DNA of 64,000 nucleotides from Reichenbachiella sp. (GCF_033344935.1 NZ_JAWPMM010000001.1:62001-126000); one strand, 5' to 3'. Shown: positions 35,682-45,852, numbered from the stretch's first letter. The notes: generated by a model from the letters alone, not told the origin. A program made the numbers and translations.

Positions 35682-36416
35682 TTATTTTTCTATCACAAAA
35701 ATGAGACGCTGGGATTCCTCTGCCTTGTATTCTGACAGCTCATAGTCACCAAATATATCTATTACTTTCAAATCAATTTTATCAAAGTAAGCTAAAAAAT
35801 CTGCTCGTCGAATGGCCTTGACTTTTTCCTGATATTCATAATGTTGACCATGATCATCTACAATGATATTCTTAACTATAAATTCATCATCGGTGTACTT
35901 CCGTTGAATATTGAAATGAATGTTCTCAATCGTCTTATCCTCTTCATGTACCAGATTATTTACCACCACATAGGGATTCAAAAAATCTAGCAAAAACTTA
36001 CCACCAGGTTTTAGTGATTGGATCGTTGCGTCAATAACGTTCAGATTTTCTTCCTTCGAATCGAAATAGCCGAAACTGGTAAAGAGGTTGAACACATAGT
36101 CGAATTCTTCTGTCGCAAAAACATTTCGCATGTCATGAACGGCGAAGTGCAAAGAATCGTTCTGTTTAGTGCTGGCAAATTTGATGTTCTCTTCAGATAA
36201 ATCAACACCTGTTACATCAAAGCCCTTCTGATTTAGATAAATAGAATGACGCCCTTTTCCACAAGCCAAATCCAAAATCTTAGCTGCAGGTGCAATGTTG
36301 AAATATTCAATGAGATGATCCAGAAACGCTGCAGCCTCTTCGTAATCCCTGTGCTTATACAAGATGTGATAGTAAATGGTGTTGAACCATTCGTCAAACC
36401 ATTCTTTTTTGGACAT
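35682..36416 (-). CDS. Class I SAM-dependent methyltransferase
   Basis: The protein has 244 residues. Motif I is KILDLACGKGRHSIYL, motif II VTGVDLSEENI, and the FNLFTSFGYFDSKEENL stretch matches small-molecule methyltransferases of the Methyltransf_25 type. The C-terminal part is beta-rich (IQRKYTDDEFIVKNIIVDD), as in several Bacteroidota paralogues of this group. The substrate cannot be read. It is likely co-transcribed with the ZIP gene. Confidence 0.85.
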   Translation of the reverse strand: MSKKEWFDEWFNTIYYHILYKHRDYEEAAAFLDHLIEYFNIAPAAKILDLACGKGRHSIYLNQKGFDVTGVDLSEENIKFASTKQNDSLHFAVHDMRNVFATEEFDYVFNLFTSFGYFDSKEENLNVIDATIQSLKPGGKFLLDFLNPYVVVNNLVHEEDKTIENIHFNIQRKYTDDEFIVKNIIVDDHGQHYEYQEKVKAIRRADFLAYFDKIDLKVIDIFGDYELSEYKAEESQRLIFVIEK

Positions 36417-36470
36417 GGTAACTTGATGTAATTAACTGAATACTAAAATAATGATTCTCCTTGATGCACG

Positions 36471-37487
36471 CTACAGTATCTCAATTTGAGATTCTATGCC
36501 TGCTGTGGCGTAATGTTTTAAGTCACCATTCTCATCGGAGTAAATGAACAAGGCATCTACACCATTTAATTTTTTAATCATCTCGATAGACTCTTCAAGT
36601 CCCATAACCATACAAGCTGTGGCATAACCATCAGCCAACGTGCAATTTGGCGCAAATATAGAAGCACTCAATAGATTGTGAGAAACATTATACCCGGTAA
36701 ACGGACTAATGGTATGCGAAATGATTCGCCCATTTTCTTCATAGTAATTTCTGTAATTACCAGAAGTAGCTAAAGATCTATTATTAACGAATACTGTCGC
36801 ATAGGCATTTCCCAACCCCTGATTCATCTCCGGCTTTTCAATTCCTATTTTCCAAACGGCTTGATTTTGATTCTGTCCCTGACAGCGCACTTCTCCACCT
36901 ATTTCGATCATATAGTTATCAACCTCATTGCCATGCAAAAAATGAGCAATTACGTCTAAGGCATATCCTTTGGCTGAAGCACTAAAATCTAAATAGGTTC
37001 CTTTCGGCTTGGACGCTCCTGTTTCATCGAAATGAACCTGCTCAAATCCAACGATCATGAGCAATGAGTCAACTATAGCACTGTCCAACATACTTTTTTT
37101 CTTAGGCCCAAACCCCCATGCATTGACCAATGGCCCAACTGTAGGATCAAAAGCCCCCTTGCTATTGACGAACATCTCCTGACTTAATTTAAGTACAGGG
37201 TACATAAAGCTCGATTGATAAGTGATCGAATCTTCTCGATTGAATTTGGATATTTCTGAATCGGGTATATAGGTAGAGAGTGACTGATTAAAAGCTACCA
37301 ATATAGAATCCACTTCCATTTTAAAATAATCCTCCTCTGGTGCCAAATACTTAATTGAGTATGGAATGGTACCCATGGTAGTACCCGTTACATGTTGTAG
37401 GACTTGGGTTTCTACAGGATTGAGCTGTCTGAATAGGATCAATATCCCAACCGCCAGAACAATAATAAGTATTCTTCGTTTTTGCAT
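36471..37487 (-). CDS. apbE: FAD:protein FMN transferase (ApbE)
   Basis: The protein has 338 residues from the ATG at 37487, which begins an N-terminal membrane anchor (MQKRRILIIVLAVGILILF). The longer frame upstream is rejected. ApbE motifs include TGTTMGTIPYSIKY, FDPTVGPLVNAWGFGP, DFSASAKGYALDVIA and the C-terminal HTISPFTGYNV with LADGYATACMVMG. It attaches FMN to threonine of exported flavoproteins such as Na+-NQR or Rnf subunits. No target gene is in the window. Confidence 0.93.
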   Translation of the reverse strand: MQKRRILIIVLAVGILILFRQLNPVETQVLQHVTGTTMGTIPYSIKYLAPEEDYFKMEVDSILVAFNQSLSTYIPDSEISKFNREDSITYQSSFMYPVLKLSQEMFVNSKGAFDPTVGPLVNAWGFGPKKKSMLDSAIVDSLLMIVGFEQVHFDETGASKPKGTYLDFSASAKGYALDVIAHFLHGNEVDNYMIEIGGEVRCQGQNQNQAVWKIGIEKPEMNQGLGNAYATVFVNNRSLATSGNYRNYYEENGRIISHTISPFTGYNVSHNLLSASIFAPNCTLADGYATACMVMGLEESIEMIKKLNGVDALFIYSDENGDLKHYATAGIESQIEIL

Positions 37488-37705
37488 CTTTTCTCTTTTT
37501 GCGGGTGCAAAGAAAGAGCATTTGGATGAAAGGTGCATTGATCTGGGAAAGTTTAGGAATGCTCCTTTTTCCGAAGCCTGGGTTCTTGTCTCCAAGAACC
37601 ATTGGATGGACGTGATGACACGATCCAAAACCTTAAGGGTTAGTATTAAGGCTTTATACCATAAATTCTTTAAGATTGGATTCTCCCATACTGCTCCGAA
37701 TATCC

Positions 37706-37713
37706 TATTTTTG
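37706..37713 (+). promoter_or_regulatory. -7 element upstream of ruvB
   Basis: TATTTTTG fits TAnnTTTG and lies 19 bp before the ruvB ATG. The nearest TTG is 27 bp further upstream, outside the normal spacing, so support comes from the -7 box only. Confidence 0.35.
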
Positions 37714-37732
37714 ATGAAATTATTCTAAGACA

Positions 37733-38761
37733 ATGAGGGAAGATTATTTGAATCCAGATGGCGAAGAGTTGAACTCGGACGAAGTCGAGTTTGAAAAGGC
37801 TTTGCGTCCGCTGTCATTCGATGATTTTACAGGTCAGGCCAAAGTGGTTGAAAACATCAAAGTTTTCGTGCAGGCTGCCAAGCAAAGGTCAGAACCCTTG
37901 GATCATGTCTTACTCCATGGCCCTCCGGGACTGGGAAAGACGACACTTTCTCATATCATTTCAAATGAACTAGATTCCAGTATCAAAGTGACCTCAGGAC
38001 CCGTGCTGGACAAGCCGGGTGATTTGGCGGGGTTGTTGACCAACCTGGAACCCAACGATGTCTTGTTTATTGATGAAATTCATCGATTGAATGCAGTGGT
38101 GGAAGAATACTTATACTCCGCCATGGAAGACTATAAAATCGATATCATGCTGGACTCGGGTCCGAATGCTCGATCCGTTCAAATTGGGCTGAATCCTTTT
38201 ACGTTAATTGGTGCCACTACGAGATCAGGGTTGCTAACTTCTCCACTTCGAGCCAGATTTGGGATCAATGCACGTTTGGAATATTACGATTCTCAATTAC
38301 TATCGAGTATTGTAAAAAGGTCTTCCGGTATCCTGGACACACCGATTGACGAAAACGCCGCAATCGAACTTGCCAAACGAAGTAGAGGTACACCTCGTAT
38401 CGCCAACAACCTGCTGCGCCGAACCAGAGACTTTGCTCAAATCAAAGGTAACGGTACCATCACCAAAGAGATTACAAAATTCGCATTGGAAGCACTCGAT
38501 GTGGACGCACACGGATTGGACGAAATGGACAATCGAATACTTACGACCATCATCGAAAAGTTCAAAGGAGGCCCTGTAGGCATCTCTACTATCGCTACGG
38601 CTTGTGGTGAAGAAGCAGATACGATCGAGGAAGTATACGAGCCTTTCTTGATCCAGGAAGGTTTTCTCAAACGTACGAGTAGAGGACGAGAAGCCACTGA
38701 GCTCGCTTATAAACATTTGAAAATAGTACCTCCGTCTAGAATGGGGACTTTGTTCGACTAA
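37733..38761 (+). CDS. ruvB: RuvB: Holliday junction branch-migration ATPase
   Basis: The protein has 342 residues, the normal length. Walker A is [14 protein letters not shown] and Walker [10 protein letters not shown]. Sensor 1 is [18 protein letters not shown] and the C-terminal winged helix ends near [16 protein letters not shown]. It drives branch migration with RuvA, which is not in this window. queG follows after 2 bp. Confidence 0.98.
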   Translation: MREDYLNPDGEELNSDEVEFEKALRPLSFDDFTGQAKVVENIKVFVQAAKQRSEPLDHVLLHGPPGLGKTTLSHIISNELDSSIKVTSGPVLDKPGDLAGLLTNLEPNDVLFIDEIHRLNAVVEEYLYSAMEDYKIDIMLDSGPNARSVQIGLNPFTLIGATTRSGLLTSPLRARFGINARLEYYDSQLLSSIVKRSSGILDTPIDENAAIELAKRSRGTPRIANNLLRRTRDFAQIKGNGTITKEITKFALEALDVDAHGLDEMDNRILTTIIEKFKGGPVGISTIATACGEEADTIEEVYEPFLIQEGFLKRTSRGREATELAYKHLKIVPPSRMGTLFD

Positions 38762-38763
38762 CA

Positions 38764-39690
38764 GTGGATCGCTCCAAACTCACCCAACTGATCAAACAAA
38801 AATCCGCTGAAGAAGGATTTCAATTTTGTGGTGTGGGCAAGGCTGAATTTCTCGAAGAGGAAGCCCCACGACTGGAAAAGTGGTTGAATCAAAACATGCA
38901 TGGTGAAATGGCCTACATGGCCAATCATTTTGATAAACGACTTGACCCCAGAAAATTGGTAGATGGCGCGAAGTCGGTCATTTCCTTACTCTACAACTAT
39001 TCCCCTGAAAAAGACCTGAATGAAGGCAAGGAAGTTAAAATCGCTAAATATGCTTTTGGCAAAGACTACCACTACATTATCAAACCCAAGCTCAAAACTA
39101 TACTTCAGTCCATAACGGAGCAGGTTGGGGAGATTAGCGCACGGGTTTTTGTCGACTCTGCACCAGTGCATGAACGCGCCTGGGCCGCTAAAGCTGGATT
39201 AGGCTGGGTAGGCAAAAACTCCCTCTTACTCAACAAATCGATGGGTTCCTTTTTCTTCTTGGCCGAGATTATTATGGATATAGAACTGGATTATGATGGG
39301 CCAGTCAAAGATTACTGCGGTACTTGTACCGCATGTATGGACGCCTGCCCGACAGATGCTATTCCTGATCCTTACGTGGTGGACGGCAGCAAGTGTATTT
39401 CTTATTTGACCATTGAACTCAAAAATGAAATCCCATCCTCCTTCGCGGGGCAAATGGAAGGCTGGGCTTTTGGCTGTGATATTTGCCAGGATGTGTGTCC
39501 CTGGAATCGTTTTTCACAACCACATGAGGAAGCCAATTTCACTCCTCACGAGAATCTAGGAGATATGAAGCCGTCCGACTGGAATGAAATGACCGAAGAA
39601 TTATTTAGAGAAATATTCAAAGGATCTGCAGTTAAACGAACCAAATTTTCAGGTCTCAAAAGGAATATTGATTTCTTGAAAAGAACCTAG
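38764..39690 (+). CDS. queG: QueG: epoxyqueuosine reductase
   Basis: The protein has 308 residues starting with GTG 2 bp after ruvB. The N-terminal half is cobalamin-binding. Two 4Fe-4S clusters are bound by [16 protein letters not shown] and the later [11 protein letters not shown]. It makes the last step of queuosine in tRNA. It ends shortly after the second cluster motif, so it lacks the C-terminal HEAT-like extension seen in longer homologues. Tight spacing suggests co-transcription with ruvB. Confidence 0.95.
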   Translation: MDRSKLTQLIKQKSAEEGFQFCGVGKAEFLEEEAPRLEKWLNQNMHGEMAYMANHFDKRLDPRKLVDGAKSVISLLYNYSPEKDLNEGKEVKIAKYAFGKDYHYIIKPKLKTILQSITEQVGEISARVFVDSAPVHERAWAAKAGLGWVGKNSLLLNKSMGSFFFLAEIIMDIELDYDGPVKDYCGTCTACMDACPTDAIPDPYVVDGSKCISYLTIELKNEIPSSFAGQMEGWAFGCDICQDVCPWNRFSQPHEEANFTPHENLGDMKPSDWNEMTEELFREIFKGSAVKRTKFSGLKRNIDFLKRT

Positions 39691-39712
39691 CCCGTTTTGA
39701 GTTCATTTCTTC

Positions 39713-39720
39713 TATTTTTG
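39713..39720 (+). promoter_or_regulatory. -7 element upstream of M3 peptidase gene
   Basis: TATTTTTG matches the TAnnTTTG consensus and lies 21 bp before the ATG at 39742. The -33 box is not clear. Confidence 0.4.
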
Positions 39721-39741
39721 CTGCCTCAAAATTGAAGAAAT

Positions 39742-41790
39742 ATGGCTGATAGCAATCCACTCTTAGAATCATTCGCAACTCCATTTGGAGTACCTCCTTT
39801 TGAAAAAATCAAGCTTGAGCATTACAAACCTGGCATCGAAAAACTGATTGAAAAATCTAGAGCGGAGATTGAAGCCATTGCCAACCAAGAAACTGAACCA
39901 TCTTTTGAAAATACAATAGAAGCCCTGGAAAGAGGTGGACGCGACTTGGATCAGGCCGCTGAGATTTTCTTCAATCTGAATTCTGCTGAAACTTCCGATC
40001 AAATGCAGGCGCTAGCCAATGAACTCTCTCCTATGCTGACAGAGTTTGGTAATGAAATCATGCAAAACGAAGCCTTGTTTGCAAGAGTTAATTCTGTTTA
40101 TGACAATCGCTCTAACCTAGCACTGGACAAAGAAGAACAAATGCTTCTTCGTAAAACCTATTTGGGATTTGTGAGAAGTGGCGCTAACCTGAATGAGGAA
40201 GACAAGAAAAAGTATCGCGAACTGTCTAATGCGCTCGCTATGGCTTCCCTAAAGTTTGGCGAAAATGTATTGGCTGAAACGAATGCTTACGAACTCATTC
40301 TTGAAAACGAAGACGACTTAAAGGGATTACCTGATGGTGCCATTGACGCTGCCGCATTGGCTGCCGAAGAAAAAGGCTATAAAGGCATGTGGCTGTTCAC
40401 GCTTCAGGCGCCAAGTTTCTTGCCTTTCATGGAATATGCCGAAAACCGTGAGTTAAGGGAGAAAATGTACAAAGCGTATATGTCGAAAGCTTACAAAGGC
40501 GATGATTTAGACAATCAAGAAAAGGTCAAGGAGATAGTAAAACTGAGGTACGAAATGGCACAGTTGCTCGGATATAACACCTATGCAGATTATATCCTTG
40601 AGGAACGCATGGCCGAAAAACCAGGAAAAGTAAAAGACTTTCTTAACGACTTACTGGAGAAAGCACTACCCAAAGCCAAAGAAGAAGTAGAAGAACTTAA
40701 AGCCTATATCAAAAAACTAGGGGATGACATCGAATTGGAAAGATGGGATTGGACCTACTATTCTCAAAAACTGAAAAACGAAAAATATCAACTCGATGAT
40801 GAGATGCTTCGTCCTTATTTCCAAATGGAAAAGGCGGTAGACGGTATTTTTCAGGTAGCCAATAAATTATATGGTCTGACTTTCAAGAAGAACGACGATA
40901 TCCCTGTCTATCATAAAGACGTACAAGCCTATGAAGTTTTAGATGAGTCAGACAAACACATCTCAGTATTTTATGCCGACTTTTTTCCAAGACCAGGCAA
41001 AAGAGGCGGCGCCTGGATGACCTCTTATAGAGGTCAGTGGAAAACAGATACTGACCATAGACCTGTCGTTTCTATTGTCTGCAATTTCACTCCTCCTACA
41101 GACTCCAAACCTTCGTTACTCACCTTCAATGAAGTAGAGACATTGTTTCACGAGTTCGGGCACGCTTTGCATGGCATGTTGGCTGATGGCAAATACAATT
41201 CTTTGAGCGGCACAAGCGTATATTGGGATTTTGTAGAATTACCTTCTCAGATTTTGGAGAATTGGCTTATGGAAAAAGAATGTCTGGATTTGTTTGCTTG
41301 CCACTATCAAACCGGAGAATCAATTCCTGAAGATTTAATTGAGAAAATAAAAGCTTCATCCAATTACCACGAAGCCTATCAAACCCTTCGCCAATTGAGC
41401 TTTGGACTGATGGACATGGCGTGGCATTCACTGACCGCTGAAAATATAGATGTTGATGATGTAGCTGCCTTTGAACAAGAGGCCATGAAACAAACTGATC
41501 TCTTTAATCCTATACCTGGCGTTTGCATGAGCACACAATTCAGCCATATTTTCCAAGGCGGTTATGCAGCTGGCTATTACAGTTACAAGTGGGCCGAGGT
41601 CTTGGATGCAGATGCCTTTTCGGTATTTAAAGAGAAAGGTATTTTTGATGCTGAAACAGCCAAATCCTTTAAAGAGAATATTCTATCCAAAGGAGGAAGT
41701 GAGCACCCGATGGAATTGTATAAAAGATTTAGAGGGCAAGAACCTTCTGTTGAAGCATTACTTGAACGAAGCGGGTTAAAAGCCAGCTAG
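39742..41790 (+). CDS. M3-family oligopeptidase (Dcp/OpdA type)
   Basis: The protein has 682 residues with no signal peptide, so it is probably cytoplasmic. The thimet oligopeptidase fold is shown by the zinc site LFHEFGHALHGML (HExxH) and FPRPGKRGGAWMTSYRGQW. The C-terminal FSHIFQGGYAAGYYSYKWAEVLDADAFSVF is conserved in peptidyl-dipeptidase Dcp and oligopeptidase A. It breaks down short peptides. The stop overlaps the convergent lipoprotein gene by 4 bp. Confidence 0.94.
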   Translation: MADSNPLLESFATPFGVPPFEKIKLEHYKPGIEKLIEKSRAEIEAIANQETEPSFENTIEALERGGRDLDQAAEIFFNLNSAETSDQMQALANELSPMLTEFGNEIMQNEALFARVNSVYDNRSNLALDKEEQMLLRKTYLGFVRSGANLNEEDKKKYRELSNALAMASLKFGENVLAETNAYELILENEDDLKGLPDGAIDAAALAAEEKGYKGMWLFTLQAPSFLPFMEYAENRELREKMYKAYMSKAYKGDDLDNQEKVKEIVKLRYEMAQLLGYNTYADYILEERMAEKPGKVKDFLNDLLEKALPKAKEEVEELKAYIKKLGDDIELERWDWTYYSQKLKNEKYQLDDEMLRPYFQMEKAVDGIFQVANKLYGLTFKKNDDIPVYHKDVQAYEVLDESDKHISVFYADFFPRPGKRGGAWMTSYRGQWKTDTDHRPVVSIVCNFTPPTDSKPSLLTFNEVETLFHEFGHALHGMLADGKYNSLSGTSVYWDFVELPSQILENWLMEKECLDLFACHYQTGESIPEDLIEKIKASSNYHEAYQTLRQLSFGLMDMAWHSLTAENIDVDDVAAFEQEAMKQTDLFNPIPGVCMSTQFSHIFQGGYAAGYYSYKWAEVLDADAFSVFKEKGIFDAETAKSFKENILSKGGSEHPMELYKRFRGQEPSVEALLERSGLKAS

Positions 41791-42209
41791 TATCTGGTGA
41801 TTTTCATTTGAACCGCATAAGTAGAGTTGTTGCTGTCTTTCTCGCTTTGCTTAGTAGGGTAAACCAATCTTTCTAGTTCTATGCTGTAATCCTTGTAGTC
41901 GGTAATAGGCTTTGAATTATCGCCCAGTGATAAAGCCTTTTCAGTGCCACTTATATTTATTTCGATAGATAATGTGCCCTGCGTCACACATTCGACATCC
42001 TCAGGACATAAAGAGTCGCTGACAAGAGATTCAAAAGTCAAGACTACAGCTGATTGAGCAATCGTTACGGTTTCTCCCACTTTGATAGAAAATGACTCGC
42101 CCAACATCACCTCTTTGGGTCCATCGCAACACTCCTCATTAGGGCTTTGACAGCATGATAGGATGAGCATCATTCCCACTGCCATACATAAACTTCTTCT
42201 CATAATCAT
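41787..42209 (-). CDS. Hypothetical lipoprotein, about 140 residues
   Basis: A lipoprotein signal (MLILSCCQSP) is followed by a Cys pair in NEECCDGPKE and a small beta-rich domain with SLCPEDVECVTQGTLSIEINISG. The CP.DVECVTQG motif resembles other short secreted Bacteroidota proteins of unknown function. It is convergent with the M3 peptidase. Two adjacent ATG codons (42209 and 42203) are possible starts. Confidence 0.7.
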   Translation of the reverse strand: MIMRRSLCMAVGMMLILSCCQSPNEECCDGPKEVMLGESFSIKVGETVTIAQSAVVLTFESLVSDSLCPEDVECVTQGTLSIEINISGTEKALSLGDNSKPITDYKDYSIELERLVYPTKQSEKDSNNSTYAVQMKITRY

Positions 42210-42263
42210 TAGACCCTTCCTGTCGTCTTTTAGTTGGTTTTCAACAAAAATAAATTCAAATAG

Positions 42264-42293
42264 TTGGAATAAACAAAAATAGAGCTACCTTAG
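42264..42293 (+). promoter_or_regulatory. Promoter for the MATE gene leader
   Basis: TTG at 42264-42266 and TACCTTAG at 42286-42293 have a 19-bp spacer, the usual Bacteroidota spacing. The -7 box differs from TAnnTTTG at one position. Transcription would begin near 42299, just before the leader ORF. Confidence 0.45.
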
Positions 42294-42301
42294 CGGCCAT
42301 C

Positions 42302-42370
42302 ATGAAGTTCCTAGAGAAAACCATAGCGTTTAAGGCCACACCGGCCACCACTGTCTAAAGCCTTTTAGAC
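42302..42370 (+). promoter_or_regulatory. Possible leader ORF and hairpin before the MATE gene
   Basis: A frame of 18 codons (MKFLEKTIAFKATPATTV) at 42302-42358 starts only a few bases after the predicted start site. Its stop lies inside a 7-bp hairpin GTCTAAA/TTTAGAC at 42353-42370. A T-rich stretch follows. This could be a translation-dependent attenuator for the exporter, but the design is only suggestive. Confidence 0.3.
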
Positions 42371-42412
42371 CCCAGCTATTTTTCTTTTTTACAACATTTA
42401 CTTCTTTTAATA

Positions 42413-43819
42413 ATGACAAGTTTGATCAACAACCTTAGGAAAGGTTATAAATATTTTCTTATTGCTCTAAAGGGCGAAGAAACAGAATTCACTTCAGGTA
42501 GTATCAACAAAGCCATATTTCTACTTTCAGTACCTATGGTGCTAGAGATGATCATGGAATCTTTGTTTGCCGTAGTAGACGTATTTTTTGTGGGCAAGGT
42601 AAGCGTAGATGCCGTGGCGACAGTAGGTCTCACAGAGTCCGTTGTAATGATCGTCTACTCTATTGCTATAGGTATGAGTATGGCAGCTACGGCTGTCGTG
42701 GCACGTAGAATTGGCGAAAAAGACCCCAAAAGAGCAGGCGACGCTGCCTTTCAATCTATTCTTATCGCTGTATCCATGTCTATCGTGGTGAGTATTTTCG
42801 GTATCATTTATGCGGAGGATATTCTTAGAATCATGGGTGGTTCCGAAGAATTGATAGCCGCTGGGTCAGGATACACTCGAGTGATGCTCGGAGGAAATGC
42901 CAGTATCATGTTGCTCTTCCTGATCAACGGTATTTATCGTGGAGCAGGAGATGCATCCATGGCCATGCGCTCTCTTTGGATTGCCAATGGATTGAATATC
43001 GTGCTGGATCCGATTTTTATTTTTGGGTTAGGGCCGATTCCAGCATTCGGGGTGGAAGGTGCTGCTATTGCCACCACCATCGGTCGATCTATGGGGGTAT
43101 TCTATCAATTGGTAGGGCTGTTTGGAGGCAAGCGAATTATCAAATTGACCATCGACAATGTGAAGGTTCGAATGGAAACTATCCGAAGAATATTTGATAT
43201 CGCATTAGGTGGAATGGGTCAATTTTTAATTGAATCAGCCAGCTGGATTTTCTTGGTGAGAATCATTTCTGAATTTGGAAGTGCTGCTTTGGCGGGCTAT
43301 ACCATTGCATTTAGAATTATTGTTTTTACCATTTTACCCTCTTGGGGAATGGCGAATGCTGCCGCTACTTTGGTTGGGCAGAATTTGGGCGCAGGAGAAC
43401 CAGGTAGAGCAGAAAGCTCTGTATGGAAAACGGCTCATTTGAATACTGGATTTTTATTCTTTGTTTCGATCATCTTCTTCTGGTTTGCACCTGAATTTGT
43501 TTCGATCTTTTCAAATGAAGTGGTCGTACAAGAACATGGGTCCTTAGCACTACGAGTAATCTGTGTGGGCTACATCACTTTTGCTTATGGCATGGTGATT
43601 AGTCAAGGGTTCAATGGTGCTGGAGACACAAAAACCCCTGTGGTGATGAATATTATCTTCTTCTGGTGTATTCAGATTCCATTGGCCTATACCCTGGCCA
43701 TCCATTTGGATTATGGATTTTTAGGCGCTATGATTTCTGTGGCAGTCGCTTTTGCCTTGCATGCTGCCGCCTGTATCTATTGGTTTAGATTGGGCAAGTG
43801 GAAATTGGTGAAGGTTTAA
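42413..43819 (+). CDS. MATE-family multidrug/cation exporter
   Basis: The protein has 468 residues and twelve predicted membrane helices in two similar halves. Family features are MVLEMIMESLFAVVDVFFVGKV at the start and the GxxxP-like FGLGPIPAFGVEGAAIATTIGR in the first half. The QGFNGAGDTKTPVVMN in the second half is also typical. It exports organic cations or drugs using a Na+ or H+ gradient. A short leader ORF and hairpin lie upstream; a nested palindrome follows. Confidence 0.92.
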   Translation: MTSLINNLRKGYKYFLIALKGEETEFTSGSINKAIFLLSVPMVLEMIMESLFAVVDVFFVGKVSVDAVATVGLTESVVMIVYSIAIGMSMAATAVVARRIGEKDPKRAGDAAFQSILIAVSMSIVVSIFGIIYAEDILRIMGGSEELIAAGSGYTRVMLGGNASIMLLFLINGIYRGAGDASMAMRSLWIANGLNIVLDPIFIFGLGPIPAFGVEGAAIATTIGRSMGVFYQLVGLFGGKRIIKLTIDNVKVRMETIRRIFDIALGGMGQFLIESASWIFLVRIISEFGSAALAGYTIAFRIIVFTILPSWGMANAAATLVGQNLGAGEPGRAESSVWKTAHLNTGFLFFVSIIFFWFAPEFVSIFSNEVVVQEHGSLALRVICVGYITFAYGMVISQGFNGAGDTKTPVVMNIIFFWCIQIPLAYTLAIHLDYGFLGAMISVAVAFALHAAACIYWFRLGKWKLVKV

Positions 43820-43828
43820 TAATTGTGA

Positions 43829-43945
43829 GTCAGTCTCAAAAAAAACGTCATCACGAGTTTTATGAAGTGATCTTAAGCATATTCACGAAGTAAACTTCAA
43901 GATTGCCACGCATTCGCTCGCAATGACGAAATGTTTGAGACTGAC
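43829..43945. repeat. Nested palindrome between converging genes
   Basis: Outer arms GTCAGTCTCAAA and TTTGAGACTGAC are perfect complements. Inside lies a GTCAT..CAATGAC member of the GTCATTGCGAG family with CATCACGAGTTT and CGCTCGCAATGACG ends. It separates the MATE and acs stops and may serve as a terminator for both. Confidence 0.8.
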
Positions 43946-43956
43946 TTAATGGTATT

Positions 43957-45852
43957 TTACTGCGCCCCTTTGATGATCTCATCCACTACTTCCGGATTCA
44001 GCAATGTTGACGTATCCCCAAGGCTAGAAGTATCATTTTCCGCTACTTTTCTCAGGATTCTTCTCATGATTTTACCCGAACGTGTCTTCGGCAATCCCGG
44101 TACAATCTGAATTTTATCAGGTTTGGCAATCGGGCCAATAATTTTGTTGACAGTGGCTTTGATTTCATCTTTCAAGCTAGCTTCAGTTCTGCCTTCTGCA
44201 TCACAAATCACATAAGCGTAAATGCCCTGCCCTTTGATATCGTGTGGGTAGCCCACTACTGCAGATTCTACTACCAGAGGATGTTCATTGATGGCGTTTT
44301 CAACCTCGGCGGTGCCCATTCTGTGACCTGAAACATTGATCACATCATCTACTCTACCCATAATTCTGTAGTAACCATCTTCATCTCTTCTCACACCATC
44401 GCCTGTGAAATACATGCCTTTGTAGGTAGAGAAGTAAGTGTCGATGCACCTTTGATGATCACCATAAGTGGTTCGGATCATAGAAGGCCATGGAAAATTG
44501 ATACATAAATTACCTTCTACTCCATTTCCTTTCAATTCCTTGCCTTCTGCATCTACGATAATCGGTCGAATACCTGGTAAGGGTAAAGTAGCAAATGCGG
44601 GTTTGGTGGGTGTCAATCCAGCCAACGGTGAAATCATGATTCCTCCTGTTTCCGTTTGCCACCAGGTATCTACAATTGGGCATTTCCCTTTGCCAATATG
44701 ATCATGATACCAGTGCCATGCTTCTTCGTTGATAGGCTCGCCTACGGTTCCCAATACTTTTAAAGAGTCTAATTTATGTGGAGTCACTGGGTCTAAACCA
44801 AAAGCTTGTAATGCTCTAATCGCAGTTGGTGCGGTATAAAATTGGTTGACTTTATACTTGTCACAAATTTCCCAGAAACGACCAGCGTCCGGATAAGTAG
44901 GTACGCCTTCGAACATCACCGTAGTGGCACCAGACAATAGCGGACCATAAACAATATAGGAGTGACCAGTAATCCAACCTACATCGGCTGTACACCAATA
45001 AATATCATCGCTATTGTATTGAAATACATTTTGGAATGAAAACTGGGTGTAAACCATATAACCGCCAGTAGTATGCACTACGCCTTTAGGTTTTCCAGTA
45101 GACCCTGAGGTATAGAGAATGAATAGCATGTCTTCGCTATCCATTTCTTCTGCTTTGTGTTCTTTACTCGCCTTAGCCGTTTCCTCATGCCACCAAAGGT
45201 CTCTGCCAGATTGCATGGTTACTTCTGTTTTGGTTCGTCGTGCAACAATCACTTTCTCAATGGTGGTGCATTTTTCGATAGCTTCATCTACTACTGCTTT
45301 CACTGGGATAGTCTTCGCACCTCGGAAGTTCCCATCAGAAGTCAATACCATTTTAGCCTCACAGTCGTTAATTCTGTCGGCCAGGGCAGATGAAGAGAAT
45401 CCGGCAAATACCACCGAATGTACCGCCCCTACTCTTGCACAAGCCAGCATGGCAACAGCGGCTTCTGGAATCATCGGCATATAGATAATCACGCGATCAC
45501 CTTTTTCAATGCCGTTACTTTTCAAGACATTTGAAAATTCACATACTTTTTCAAAAAGCTGTTTGTAAGTGAGTGTGATTCCTGCTTCTTTAGGATCATT
45601 AGGTTCCCAAATGATTGCTGGCTTATCACCCAAGGTATATAGATGACGTTCTAATATGTTTTCGGTGATGTTTAGTTTGGCATTTTCAAACCACTTGACA
45701 TCAGCTTTTTCAAAATTGTAGTCCACAACTTTGTCCCACTTTTTTCTCCAAAAAAATTGATTGGCTACTCGTTCCCAAAAAGTTTCTGGGTTGGCCACAC
45801 TTTTTTCATAGGCCAAAAAGTACTCACTAAGGTTTTCTATTTTCGCTAGCAT
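43957..45852 (-). CDS. acs: Acetyl-CoA synthetase
   Basis: The protein has 631 residues, near the usual 650. The AMP-binding P-loop is ILYTSGSTGKPKGVVHT. The acetate pocket and nucleotide site lie around VDTWWQTETGGIM. The hinge is YYRIMGRVDDVINVSGHR, and the regulatory acetylation lysine is Lys594 in KTRSGKIMRR. It activates acetate with ATP and CoA. It is a single gene, divergent from purM. Confidence 0.96.
   Translation of the reverse strand: MLAKIENLSEYFLAYEKSVANPETFWERVANQFFWRKKWDKVVDYNFEKADVKWFENAKLNITENILERHLYTLGDKPAIIWEPNDPKEAGITLTYKQLFEKVCEFSNVLKSNGIEKGDRVIIYMPMIPEAAVAMLACARVGAVHSVVFAGFSSSALADRINDCEAKMVLTSDGNFRGAKTIPVKAVVDEAIEKCTTIEKVIVARRTKTEVTMQSGRDLWWHEETAKASKEHKAEEMDSEDMLFILYTSGSTGKPKGVVHTTGGYMVYTQFSFQNVFQYNSDDIYWCTADVGWITGHSYIVYGPLLSGATTVMFEGVPTYPDAGRFWEICDKYKVNQFYTAPTAIRALQAFGLDPVTPHKLDSLKVLGTVGEPINEEAWHWYHDHIGKGKCPIVDTWWQTETGGIMISPLAGLTPTKPAFATLPLPGIRPIIVDAEGKELKGNGVEGNLCINFPWPSMIRTTYGDHQRCIDTYFSTYKGMYFTGDGVRRDEDGYYRIMGRVDDVINVSGHRMGTAEVENAINEHPLVVESAVVGYPHDIKGQGIYAYVICDAEGRTEASLKDEIKATVNKIIGPIAKPDKIQIVPGLPKTRSGKIMRRILRKVAENDTSSLGDTSTLLNPEVVDEIIKGAQ

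Noticed and set aside
37488-37628. 47-residue N-terminal extension of ApbE
   Set aside because: The membrane anchor expected at the start of ApbE begins at the ATG at 37487; the extension would bury it.
3819-43945. Palindromic repeats as CRISPR units
   Set aside because: They are dispersed single copies of 75-135 bp with internal symmetry, no regular spacers and no cas genes.
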